Shown one piece after another: positions 16,649 to 24,407 of a DNA stretch of 64,000 bases. The notes under the pieces were generated by a model that did no database searches, was not told where the DNA came from, and saw only the letters and a list, made by a program, of their open reading frames with translations. The DNA is taken from assembly GCF_051414115.1 (NCBI RefSeq), contig NZ_JBLKNZ010000001.1:496001-560000 (forward strand), written 5' to 3'. The position numbers and the translations under genes are program-made. How positions within the stretch are numbered: the first letter of the stretch is position 1; the number at the start of each line of letters is the position of its first letter. Source of the DNA: Halovenus marina (lineage in GTDB: Archaea > Halobacteriota > Halobacteria > Halobacteriales > Haloarculaceae).

Positions 16649-18931
16649 ATGGACGTTGCGGACATTCCGTCGGTTCCCGAGTGGCTCCCCGACCACCTTC
16701 GCGAGGACGGCATCGAGTCGCTGTACCCGCCCCAGGCCGAAGCTGTCGAGAACGGTGTGACGGAGGGCGAGAACCTCGTCGCGGCGGTGCCGACCGCGAG
16801 CGGGAAGACGCTGATCGCGGCACTCGCGATGCTGGCGAGCGTCGAACGCGACGGGACGGCGCTCTACATCGTTCCGTTACGGGCGCTCGCGAGCGAGAAA
16901 CAGGAGGAGTTCGCCGAGTTCGAGGCCTACGGACTCGACGTGGGGGTATCGACGGGCAACTACGAGTCCGACGGAGGGTGGCTCGCTGGCAAGGACATCA
17001 TCGTCGCGACCAGCGAGAAGGTCGACTCGCTGGTTCGAAACGACGCGCCGTGGCTCGATGATCTCTCCTGTGTCGTCACCGACGAGGTGCATCTGGTCGA
17101 CGACGGCGAGCGCGGCCCCACGCTCGAAGTCACGCTCGCGAAACTCCGATCGCTCAACCCGGATCTGCAGACGGTCGCGCTCTCTGCGACCATCGGCAAC
17201 GCCGAGGAACTCGCCGACTGGCTCGACGCGGCGCTGGTCGACTCGGACTGGCGACCGATCGACCTCAAGAAGGGGGTCCACTACGGCAACGCGCTCCACC
17301 TCGAAGACGGCAGCCAGACACAGATTTCCGTCCGACAGAACGAGGATCAACCCGCGGCCATCGTTAGGGACACGCTCGCAGACGACGGCTCGACGCTCGT
17401 GTTCGTCAACTCGCGGCGCAACGCCGAAGCCGCGGCTCGCAGGCTGGCGACGACAACTGAGGCAGGGATCGACGACGAGGAGCGCGACCGACTCGCCGAC
17501 ATCGCGGCCGAGATACGGGACGTGAGCGACACCGAAACGAGCGAGGATCTGGCCGCCGCGGTCGAACAGGGAGCGGCCTTCCATCATGCTGGACTCGCCC
17601 GAGACCACCGCTCGCTGGTCGAGGACGCCTTCCGGAATCGGCTTGTCAAGGTCGTCTGTGCGACGCCCACGCTCGCTGCGGGCGTCAACACGCCCTCTCG
17701 CCGGGTCGTCGTACGGGACTGGCGCAGATACGACGGCAGTACGGGTGGGATGCAACCGCTCTCGGTGCTCGAAGTCCACCAGATGATGGGGCGCGCCGGT
17801 CGACCGGGCCGGGACCCCTACGGCGAGGCAGTGCTGGTCGCGTCGAGTCACGACGAACTCGACGAACTGTTCGACCGGTACGTCTGGGCCGACCCGGAGC
17901 CGGTGCGGTCGAAACTCGCTGCCGAACCGGCGCTGCGAACCCACATTCTCGCGACGGTTGCGTCCGGGTTCGCCAGTTCGCGCTCGGGCCTGCTCGACTT
18001 TCTGGAGGGGACGCTGTACGCCCAGCAAACGAGCGGCCGGGACCGCCTCGAATCCGTGACAGACGACGTGATCGCCTATCTCGAACGGAACGGCTTTCTC
18101 GAACGGGACGCCGATGGGCTGACCGCCACAAACCTCGGCCATACGGTCTCTCGGCTGTATCTCGACCCGATGAGCGCTGCGGAACTGCTCGACGGTCTCG
18201 ACGACGCGACGGACCCGACCGCGCTCGGTCTGTATCACCTCGTGAGTCGGACGCCGGATATGTACGAACTCTATCTGCGCTCTGGTGACGAGGAGGAGTA
18301 CACGATGCTCGCCTACGAGCGCGAGGAGAAACTGCTCGGGGCCGCCCCATCGGAGTTCGAGGAGCGCTTCGAGGACTGGCTCTCCGCGCTCAAGACTGCC
18401 CGACTGCTCGAAGACTGGGCCGACGAGGTCGACGAAGACAAAATTACCGACCGGTATGGCGTCGGCCCGGGCGACATCCGCGGCAAGGTCGAGACGGCCC
18501 AGTGGTTGCTCGGGGCCGCGGAATCACTCGCGAGTGAGCGGCAACTCGACGTGGCCGGGGCCATCCGCGAGGCACGTATCCGTGCGGAACACGGCGTCCG
18601 GGCGGAACTGGTCGAACTCGCGAGCGTCCGCGGCGTGGGCCGCAAGCGCGCTCGACGGCTGTTCGCGGCTGGCATCGAGACGCCAGCCGACCTTCGAGAT
18701 GCCGACAAATCAACAGTTCTGGCCGCGCTCCGCGGCCGACGAAAGACTGCCGAGAACATCCTCGAAAACGCCGGGCACAGAGACCCTTCGATGGACGGCG
18801 TGGAGCCAGACGAATCAGTTTCCTACGACGGTATCGGCGGTGACGACAGCAGTGCGGCCGGGGGGTCGGGCGAGCAGGCTGAGGACAGACAGGCCAAATC
18901 GGACAATCAGGCGAACCTGGGTGACTTCTGA
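16649..18931 (+). CDS. hel308: Hel308-type DNA helicase
   Basis: This 760-residue superfamily-2 helicase unwinds forked DNA 3' to 5' at stalled replication forks. Seen are YPPQAEA (Q motif region), AVPTASGKT (Walker A), VTDEVHLVDDGERG (DEVH box), ALSATIGNAEEL, FVNSRRNAEAAA, FHHAGL, and GRAGRPGRD (motif VI). A ratchet region follows, and a helix-hairpin-helix (VRGVGRKRARRLFAAGIETPADL) near residue 660. After an acidic linker the last seven residues QANLGDF fit a PCNA-interaction motif. The stop shares a base with the start of cgi121 (TGATGG). Confidence 0.93.
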   Translation: MDVADIPSVPEWLPDHLREDGIESLYPPQAEAVENGVTEGENLVAAVPTASGKTLIAALAMLASVERDGTALYIVPLRALASEKQEEFAEFEAYGLDVGVSTGNYESDGGWLAGKDIIVATSEKVDSLVRNDAPWLDDLSCVVTDEVHLVDDGERGPTLEVTLAKLRSLNPDLQTVALSATIGNAEELADWLDAALVDSDWRPIDLKKGVHYGNALHLEDGSQTQISVRQNEDQPAAIVRDTLADDGSTLVFVNSRRNAEAAARRLATTTEAGIDDEERDRLADIAAEIRDVSDTETSEDLAAAVEQGAAFHHAGLARDHRSLVEDAFRNRLVKVVCATPTLAAGVNTPSRRVVVRDWRRYDGSTGGMQPLSVLEVHQMMGRAGRPGRDPYGEAVLVASSHDELDELFDRYVWADPEPVRSKLAAEPALRTHILATVASGFASSRSGLLDFLEGTLYAQQTSGRDRLESVTDDVIAYLERNGFLERDADGLTATNLGHTVSRLYLDPMSAAELLDGLDDATDPTALGLYHLVSRTPDMYELYLRSGDEEEYTMLAYEREEKLLGAAPSEFEERFEDWLSALKTARLLEDWADEVDEDKITDRYGVGPGDIRGKVETAQWLLGAAESLASERQLDVAGAIREARIRAEHGVRAELVELASVRGVGRKRARRLFAAGIETPADLRDADKSTVLAALRGRRKTAENILENAGHRDPSMDGVEPDESVSYDGIGGDDSSAAGGSGEQAEDRQAKSDNQANLGDF

Positions 18932-19416
18932 TGGAACTGGTCGAAGGACGGGCAGACATCGCGGATCTGGATGCGTTTCTCGAAGCTATCGACGGGATTG
19001 GGGCCGATACCGAAAGCACGATACAGGTCTTCGACGCGCGCTACGTCGTCGACCGGACGCATCTCGAACGCGCAGTCGAACTCGCGACGCGCGCACAGGA
19101 ACGCGACGAGATGATCGCCCGAGAGTTGTCAGTCGAGATTCTGCTGTACGCCGCGGGACGGCGACAGATCGAAGACGCGTTGGCGATGGGCGTTTCGGAG
19201 GGCTCGTGTCCGGTCGTCGCAGTCGTGGTCGGCGGCGACGAAACGAGTGCACGGGACCGACTCGCGGAGCGACTCGATCCGGAGTCGACGCTCGGTGCTC
19301 CCGACGAGGATCGGCTGATGGACTTTTTCGACATCACGGAGGGGGAACTGGCAGTGACAGACGACCTCGCGCCGCTCGTCCACGAACGCGTCGCCATGCT
19401 GGTGGTGAACAGATAG
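18931..19416 (+). CDS. KEOPS complex subunit Cgi121
   Basis: This 161-residue protein matches archaeal Cgi121: the central IQVFDARYVVDRTHLERAVELATRA segment and ELSVEILLYAAGRRQIEDALAMGV are family blocks. Cgi121 captures the tRNA 3' end for the Kae1 enzyme that makes the universal t6A base at A37. It begins in the last base of hel308, so it is translationally coupled to a DNA helicase rather than to other KEOPS genes. The start codon is fixed by the overlap. Confidence 0.88.
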   Translation: MELVEGRADIADLDAFLEAIDGIGADTESTIQVFDARYVVDRTHLERAVELATRAQERDEMIARELSVEILLYAAGRRQIEDALAMGVSEGSCPVVAVVVGGDETSARDRLAERLDPESTLGAPDEDRLMDFFDITEGELAVTDDLAPLVHERVAMLVVNR

Positions 19417-19444
19417 ATATCGACTCGGCTCGTAGGCGTGGTAG

Positions 19445-20776
19445 ATGCCGTCTCTCACCGACCCCATCTCGATCGGTGACGTGACCGTTCCCAATCGGCT
19501 GTATCGCGCACCGCTTCTCGAATGTGCGGGGAACGGCCCCGACGCGGTCGAGACGCTGATCGACGAACTCGAACCGGCGGCCGAGGCGGGTGCAGGACTC
19601 ATCTTCCAGGGCGCGAGTATCGTCACCGAAGACGGGGGGTGTGCCGCGCCAAATATGACGCGTGTCCACGACGAGGCGTTCGTCGAGACGCTCTCGCGGC
19701 TCACCGACCGGATCCACGCCCACAACTCGCGCATCTTCATTCAGCTTGCACACGGCGGTCTCCGGAGCATGAGCCTCTGGCACGCCGAGTACCGCGAGCA
19801 AAACCCCGACGAGGGCCAGTACGCCGTCTCCCGGCCGCCCTGGCACCTTCAAGTCGCCGACCAACTGGGGATCATCAATCTCGACCCTGCTGTGCTCTCG
19901 ACCCAGGACGTGTACCAGTTGGCCGAACAGTTCGGCCGCGCCGCTGGCTTTGCGGCCGACGCGGGATACGACGGGATCCATCTCTCCGGTGCGAACATGG
20001 GAATCATTCAGCAGTTTCTCTCGCCGTACTACAACCGCCGGGACGACGAGTTCAGAGACGGCGTCAGATTTCTCGACGCGATCGAAGAGGCCGTTCGGCA
20101 TCACGCCGGTGACATCCCACTGGTGACCAAGGTGCCCGCAGAGACGGCTGCGCCGCCATTCGTCCGCCGTCACCTGACGCGCGAGGATACCGTCGAGATT
20201 GCGCGACGGCTCGAAGCCGTCGGCTACGATGCAGTCGTTCCGGTCGAGGTGTCGGTGTACTGGGACACGAGCGTCATCCGCGGAGCATTTCCGGAGCGTG
20301 CGTGGACTGCCGAGGACCTCCAGAGCGAGTACGCCGCCGTCTTCGGTGGCCCGTATCGGGCCCGTGCCGTCCAGGCGCTCAACCGTCTCGGGGCATCACT
20401 CCATCCCCGAGAAGCCGCCTGGAACGCGGATCTGTGTCGAGCGGTTCGGGATATCGTCGACGTGCCGGTGCTCTGTGAGGGCGGGATCCGCGAGCGCGAC
20501 CACTGCGAGACGCTGCTCGGCGGGGAGCAAGGAGCAGGGAAACAGTCTGGGAGCGGTCAGGCAAGCGATCTGGTCGGGATGGCCCGTCCCTTTTACGCCG
20601 AACCGCGTCTGCCCGCCCGATTGCTCGCCGGTGCTGACGCGCTCTGTGAGAGCTGTAACAACTGTACGATACCACAGGCAGCGGGGAAACCGGGGCGGTG
20701 TCGGACACCGTCGGTCGTCAGAGAGCGCGCACGGCTCGAACAGAACGGTGCCTACGACGGAAAGAACGAGAACTGA
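19445..20776 (+). CDS. Old-yellow-enzyme-type NADH:flavin oxidoreductase
   Basis: This 443-residue TIM-barrel flavoprotein has PNRLYRAPLLECAGN at the N-terminus, the substrate-binding IQLAHGGLRS, GYDGIHLSGANMGIIQQFLSPYYNRRDDEF, and the phosphate loop VLCEGGI...LVGMARPFYAEP. A C-terminal cluster CESCNNCTIPQAAGKPGRC looks like the iron-sulfur ligand set of 2,4-dienoyl-CoA reductase-type members, although the C-terminal NAD domain of those enzymes is missing. The usual HGAH-type active site is partly changed (HLSGAN). Substrate not predictable; the adjacent PHA/hydratase genes hint at acyl-CoA metabolism. Confidence 0.82.
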   Translation: MPSLTDPISIGDVTVPNRLYRAPLLECAGNGPDAVETLIDELEPAAEAGAGLIFQGASIVTEDGGCAAPNMTRVHDEAFVETLSRLTDRIHAHNSRIFIQLAHGGLRSMSLWHAEYREQNPDEGQYAVSRPPWHLQVADQLGIINLDPAVLSTQDVYQLAEQFGRAAGFAADAGYDGIHLSGANMGIIQQFLSPYYNRRDDEFRDGVRFLDAIEEAVRHHAGDIPLVTKVPAETAAPPFVRRHLTREDTVEIARRLEAVGYDAVVPVEVSVYWDTSVIRGAFPERAWTAEDLQSEYAAVFGGPYRARAVQALNRLGASLHPREAAWNADLCRAVRDIVDVPVLCEGGIRERDHCETLLGGEQGAGKQSGSGQASDLVGMARPFYAEPRLPARLLAGADALCESCNNCTIPQAAGKPGRCRTPSVVRERARLEQNGAYDGKNEN

Positions 20777-20781
20777 ACCGC

Positions 20782-21375
20782 TCAGTTGGAGTCGGGAAGC
20801 TCGTCGATGAGAATGACCGCCTCGCCGTCGATGACCATCTCGCCGTCGTCGAGAACACGCGTCGTCAGGCGATACTGGTTGTTTCCGAGGTCTTCGACGA
20901 TCTCACATTCGGCAGTGATTCGGTCGTCGATACGGACGGGGTTGTGAAATTCCAGATCCTGTGAGAGATAGACGACGAGACCGGGGACGCGTGCGAGTGC
21001 GGCGCTGATGAGGCCGCCGACGAGCGCGCCGTGAGCGATCCGTCCGCCGAAGCGAGTGCCCTCTGCGAACTCGTCGTCGAGGTGTAGCGGGTTCGTGTCT
21101 CCGCTGGCGGCGGCGAAACTCCGGATGTCCTCGTCGGTAATTGTCTTGGTAAACTCGAAGCGGTCCCCGACGCTCAGGGCGTCAGCTGTCTCCGCGGTCC
21201 GCTCGACGTGCCACTCCGGGAGGTCCGTTGCGGCTTCGATTTCGGTCTTGTCGCCGTTCGCGATTCCGAACGCAGCGAACGCTGCCCTGTTTGCGGCAAC
21301 AACGCTGTCGAATACGTACGACGACGTTTCCGTCCACGTATCCAGCAGTGCCCTGCGGTTCGCTTCAGTAGTCAT
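20782..21375 (-). CDS. MaoC-like (R)-specific enoyl-CoA hydratase
   Basis: This 197-residue single hot-dog hydratase converts enoyl-CoA to (R)-3-hydroxyacyl-CoA, the PHA monomer donor. The catalytic hydratase-2 motif is present as ASGDTNPLHLDDEFAEGTRFGGRIAHG (Asp and His), followed by SAALARVPG. An N-terminal segment of about 60 residues precedes the hot-dog fold. The ATG at 21375 is taken, with GGTG six bases before it. It is divergent from the PHA genes, an arrangement known from haloarchaeal PHA loci. Confidence 0.88.
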   Translation of the reverse strand: MTTEANRRALLDTWTETSSYVFDSVVAANRAAFAAFGIANGDKTEIEAATDLPEWHVERTAETADALSVGDRFEFTKTITDEDIRSFAAASGDTNPLHLDDEFAEGTRFGGRIAHGALVGGLISAALARVPGLVVYLSQDLEFHNPVRIDDRITAECEIVEDLGNNQYRLTTRVLDDGEMVIDGEAVILIDELPDSN

Positions 21376-21529
21376 CGGTATCACCTTCGACCCCTTCGAG
21401 GTTAAATGATGCGGGTGAATCCCCGATATTTGCTCCGAACGGGGGCGTTTCCGGGCCGTCCCGTGCCCCGACGGACGCGCGACTCACTGTGGTGACGCTC
21501 ATACGCAAAATACGGCAGTATTCCACTTA

Positions 21530-21573
21530 ATGGCATCGAATGGTATCTGATGGTAATTCCAGCAAGGTTTATG
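21530..21573 (+). promoter_or_regulatory. PHA-operon promoter with three 10-bp direct repeats
   Basis: ATGGCATCGA (21530), ATGGTATCTG (21540) and ATGGTAATTC (21550) are three contiguous 10-base repeats, one per helical turn. The last ends eight bases before the TATA-like TTTATG (21568-21573), which lies 30-35 bases upstream of the ATG at 21603. The geometry suggests an operator for a multimeric DNA-binding protein; the AbrB-domain protein encoded just downstream is the obvious candidate. Confidence 0.5.
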
Positions 21574-21602
21574 TGGTGAGCTGGCCTATCTCTACTCGAC
21601 TG

Positions 21603-21905
21603 ATGTCAGACGAGAGAGACGGCCCGATGTGGCCTCCGGAACTGTTCAAGACGTTCACCGAGACTGGCGAGCAGGCGGTCGAACAGCAGCAGGAACTGTT
21701 CAAGCAGATGCTCGGTGCGAGCATGTCCGGCGGCATGGATATGAATCAACTCGGCGCGATGAGTCAGACGGCGACGTTCAAGACCCGCGTACAGAGCGGC
21801 GGTCGGATCAGCATCCCCGACGCGGAGCGGGAGGCGCTCGACATCGAAGAAGGCGACATCGTACAGGCCGTCGTCGTGCCGGTCAAGCGGGACCGAGACG
21901 AGTGA
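21603..21905 (+). CDS. AbrB-domain PHA regulator/granule-associated protein
   Basis: This 100-residue protein has an N-terminal amphipathic part (MWPPELFKTFTETGEQAVEQ and QELFKQMLG) resembling phasins, a Met/Gly-rich linker, and a C-terminal SpoVT/AbrB DNA-binding domain (FKTRVQSGGRISIPDAERE and LDIEEGDIVQAVVVPV). In Haloferax mediterranei an AbrB-domain PhaR and a phasin PhaP precede phaEC; here one protein seems to hold both features, so I do not choose a symbol. The start at 21603 is supported by the TATA-like box 30-35 bases upstream. It heads the operon to phaE and phaC. Confidence 0.78.
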   Translation: MSDERDGPMWPPELFKTFTETGEQAVEQQQELFKQMLGASMSGGMDMNQLGAMSQTATFKTRVQSGGRISIPDAEREALDIEEGDIVQAVVVPVKRDRDE

Positions 21906-21957
21906 CGAGGCGGACGCACAGACTACCGAAACCACCACGGACACTACTTGACAACAG

Positions 21958-22503
21958 ATGAGCAACAACAACTGGACACACGAGGACTGGAACGAGATGG
22001 TAACGCAAATGAACGAAGCGGTCGCCGACTCTATCGAGCAGAACATGGAGGCACAGGCTGCCTTCATGGAGTCGTGGTCGGACCAGCTAGAGGAGTCGGT
22101 GCCCGACGAGGACGTCGTCGCCCAGGGGATGGAGGGATACAGCAGCGCCTACGAGACGTGGATGAACGCGGCCGAGCAGGTGTACGAGCGCTCCATCGAC
22201 GCCGCCGAAGGCGAGGACGTCGACCCGTCGGAGTACCGCGACATCTGGCTCGAAGCCGCAAACAACGCCTTCAAGGAGGTCATGTCGACGGAAGCGTTTG
22301 CGGCTGCGAACGGACAATTTGTCCAGATGGTGATGGAGATGCGCCAGGAATTTGACGAGGCCCAGCAAGAGGCAATCGCCGGGATGGGGCTCCCGAGCCG
22401 CGAGGACGTCGAGGAAGTCGGTGAGCGACTCGTCGAACTGGAGCGACGCCAGCACGACGTCGAAACGAAACTCGACCGGATACTCGACGAACTCGAGGAG
22501 TGA
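21958..22503 (+). CDS. phaE: PHA synthase class III subunit PhaE
   Basis: This 181-residue acidic, helical protein (NWTHEDWNEMVTQMNEAVADS, then YETWMNAAEQVYE and a C-terminal coiled coil LVELERRQHDVETKLDRILDEL) matches the short archaeal PhaE, the partner required for PhaC activity in class III synthases. It acts at the surface of nascent PHA granules. It starts 52 bases after the AbrB-domain gene, and its stop lies 2 bases before the phaC ATG, so the three genes form one operon. Confidence 0.9.
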   Translation: MSNNNWTHEDWNEMVTQMNEAVADSIEQNMEAQAAFMESWSDQLEESVPDEDVVAQGMEGYSSAYETWMNAAEQVYERSIDAAEGEDVDPSEYRDIWLEAANNAFKEVMSTEAFAAANGQFVQMVMEMRQEFDEAQQEAIAGMGLPSREDVEEVGERLVELERRQHDVETKLDRILDELEE

Positions 22504-22505
22504 TC

Positions 22506-23855
22506 ATGTCGTTCAACCCACTCGCGGCGATGCTCGATGCGAGCACCGAGAGTATCGAGTCGGTGACTGAAGCAACGAACAAGGCACCGCTGCTTACTGA
22601 GCGAGCGGCCGAGATGCAGAACATCGACGTCGGGCAGACCCCCTCAGAGGTAGTCTACGAGGAGAACAAGCTCGAACTGCTCCACTACGAGTCGCTGACC
22701 GACGAGCAAAACGAGGTGCCGATTCTCATCGTCTACGCGCTGATCAACAAGCCCTACATCCTCGACTTGCAGCCAAACCGGAGCGTCATCCGCCGACTGC
22801 TCGAAGCCGGGCACGACGTGTACATGATCGACTGGAACGAGCCCTCACGGCTCGACCAGCATCTCACGCTCGAAGACTACATCGCCCGCTACATCGACAA
22901 CTGCGTCGACGTGGTGCGTGACCGCTCCGGGCAGGAGTCGATCAACTTCCTCGGTTACTGTATGGGCGGCACGATGAGCAGCATCTACGCGGCGCTGTAC
23001 CCCGAGAAGGTCAACGCGCTCGGGTTGATGGCTGCCGGACTCTGCTTCGACGGAACTGGCGGCGTCCTCGAAGACTGGGGCGACGAGCGATACTACGACC
23101 CGCAGACGGTCGTCGACGTGTTCGGCAACGTCCCGGCGGACATGCTCGACGACGGCTTCGCGTTGATGGATCCCGTCGACAACTACGTCAGCAAGTACGT
23201 CGCATTCTACGACAACATGGAGGACGACGCCTTCGTCGAGAACTTCGCCCGCATGGAGCGATGGCTCGACGAGGGGATCGACCTTGCCGGACAGGCCTAC
23301 GTCGAGTTCCTCGAAGAGGTCTACCAGGAGAACGCCCTGTACAAAAACGAGTACGTCCTCGGTGACAGGCCCGTCGACATCACTGAGATCGACATGCCAA
23401 TCTTGCAGATCCTTGGCGAGTACGACCACCTCGTCCCGCCAGCGGCCTCGAAGCCGTTCAACGACGTGGTCGGCAGCGACGTCGTGACCACCATCGAGTA
23501 CCCGACCGGCCACATCGGTCTCTCTGTTTCCTCCTCGACTCACGAGGACGTCTGGCCGCAGGTCGCCGACTGGTATCACGAGAAGTCAGAGCGAGACGCC
23601 GACGAGTCCACGGAGACCACCGAGGCTGACGAGGAGACCGAAGCGGAGAACACGGATATTGACGACTCCGCGCAAGCGGAGACTGACACCGCGGACGTCG
23701 AGACGGTCTCCGGCATCGGGCCGACGTTCGCCGAGCGACTCAAAAATGCGGGGATCGAGACGACAGCGGACCTCGCATCTCGCGACGCCGACGAACTCGC
23801 TGAGATTGCCGAGACGAACCAGTCCCGTGTTCAGGACTGGCTCGACCAGATCTAA
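22506..23855 (+). CDS. phaC: PHA synthase class III catalytic subunit with C-terminal HhH
   Basis: This 449-residue alpha/beta-hydrolase polymerises (R)-3-hydroxyacyl-CoA. The nucleophile is Cys152 in GYCMGG, with Asp307 in GEYDHLVPP and His336 in PTGHIGLS. After the catalytic domain (about residue 358) comes a 40-residue acidic linker and then VSGIGPTFAERLKNAGIETTADLAS to the end, a helix-hairpin-helix of the DUF4332-like type. A long C-terminal extension is known in haloarchaeal PhaC and reported essential; its HhH character is visible here. The ATG at 22506 is chosen over the GTG at 22500. Confidence 0.93.
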   Translation: MSFNPLAAMLDASTESIESVTEATNKAPLLTERAAEMQNIDVGQTPSEVVYEENKLELLHYESLTDEQNEVPILIVYALINKPYILDLQPNRSVIRRLLEAGHDVYMIDWNEPSRLDQHLTLEDYIARYIDNCVDVVRDRSGQESINFLGYCMGGTMSSIYAALYPEKVNALGLMAAGLCFDGTGGVLEDWGDERYYDPQTVVDVFGNVPADMLDDGFALMDPVDNYVSKYVAFYDNMEDDAFVENFARMERWLDEGIDLAGQAYVEFLEEVYQENALYKNEYVLGDRPVDITEIDMPILQILGEYDHLVPPAASKPFNDVVGSDVVTTIEYPTGHIGLSVSSSTHEDVWPQVADWYHEKSERDADESTETTEADEETEAENTDIDDSAQAETDTADVETVSGIGPTFAERLKNAGIETTADLASRDADELAEIAETNQSRVQDWLDQI

Positions 23856-23921
23856 GCCGGTCCCGCGTCGACTGGTGCTTTTCGCGAAACGTTCAGGTGA
23901 GACCTCCCCGTCCGTTCAGTC

Positions 23922-24380
23922 ATGCGTGTCAGCGTTATCGGCGGGTCGAGCGTGACCGACGAGGAGTACGAGACGGCCCACGAACTCGGCAGAGTGCTCG
24001 GCAAGCGCGGCCACGAGGTAGTCTGTGGCGGCCGCACGGGCGTCATGGAGGCCGTCTGCCGCGGTGCGACCGAACGCGGCAGTCACACCATCGGGATTCT
24101 CCCCGGCAGCAACCGCGCGCAGGCAAACGAGTACGTCGAGACGGCTATCGCCACTGGGATGGGCAACGCCCGGAACGCGCTGGTCGCGCTCAACGGCGAC
24201 GCCGCCATCGCCGTCGACGGCGGCAGTGGCACCCTCTCTGAGATCGGACTCGCACTCGATTACGACCGTCCAGTCGCCGGTCTCGATACGCACCGCATTC
24301 CCGGCCTCTCCGGTATCGAGCACGTCGAGACGCCAGCCGAGGCCGTCGAGCACGTCGAGAGCGAAGTGATCGACCGCTGA
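23922..24380 (+). CDS. LOG-like protein, TIGR00725 group
   Basis: This 152-residue Rossmann-like protein starts MRVSVIGGSSVTDEEYE, has CGGRTGVMEAVCRGATERG and IGILPGSNRAQANEYV, and a nucleotide loop VDGGSGTLSEIGLAL equivalent to the PGGxGTxxE motif of lysine-decarboxylase-fold (LOG) phosphoribohydrolases, here with Asp-Gly-Gly. The Glu is retained. LOG proteins hydrolyse nucleoside monophosphates in cytokinin-type reactions; the archaeal TIGR00725 members are uncharacterised. It is a single gene after the PHA operon. Confidence 0.82.
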   Translation: MRVSVIGGSSVTDEEYETAHELGRVLGKRGHEVVCGGRTGVMEAVCRGATERGSHTIGILPGSNRAQANEYVETAIATGMGNARNALVALNGDAAIAVDGGSGTLSEIGLALDYDRPVAGLDTHRIPGLSGIEHVETPAEAVEHVESEVIDR

Positions 24381-24407
24381 GTACGCTTACAGTCTGCGGT
24401 ACAGAAA

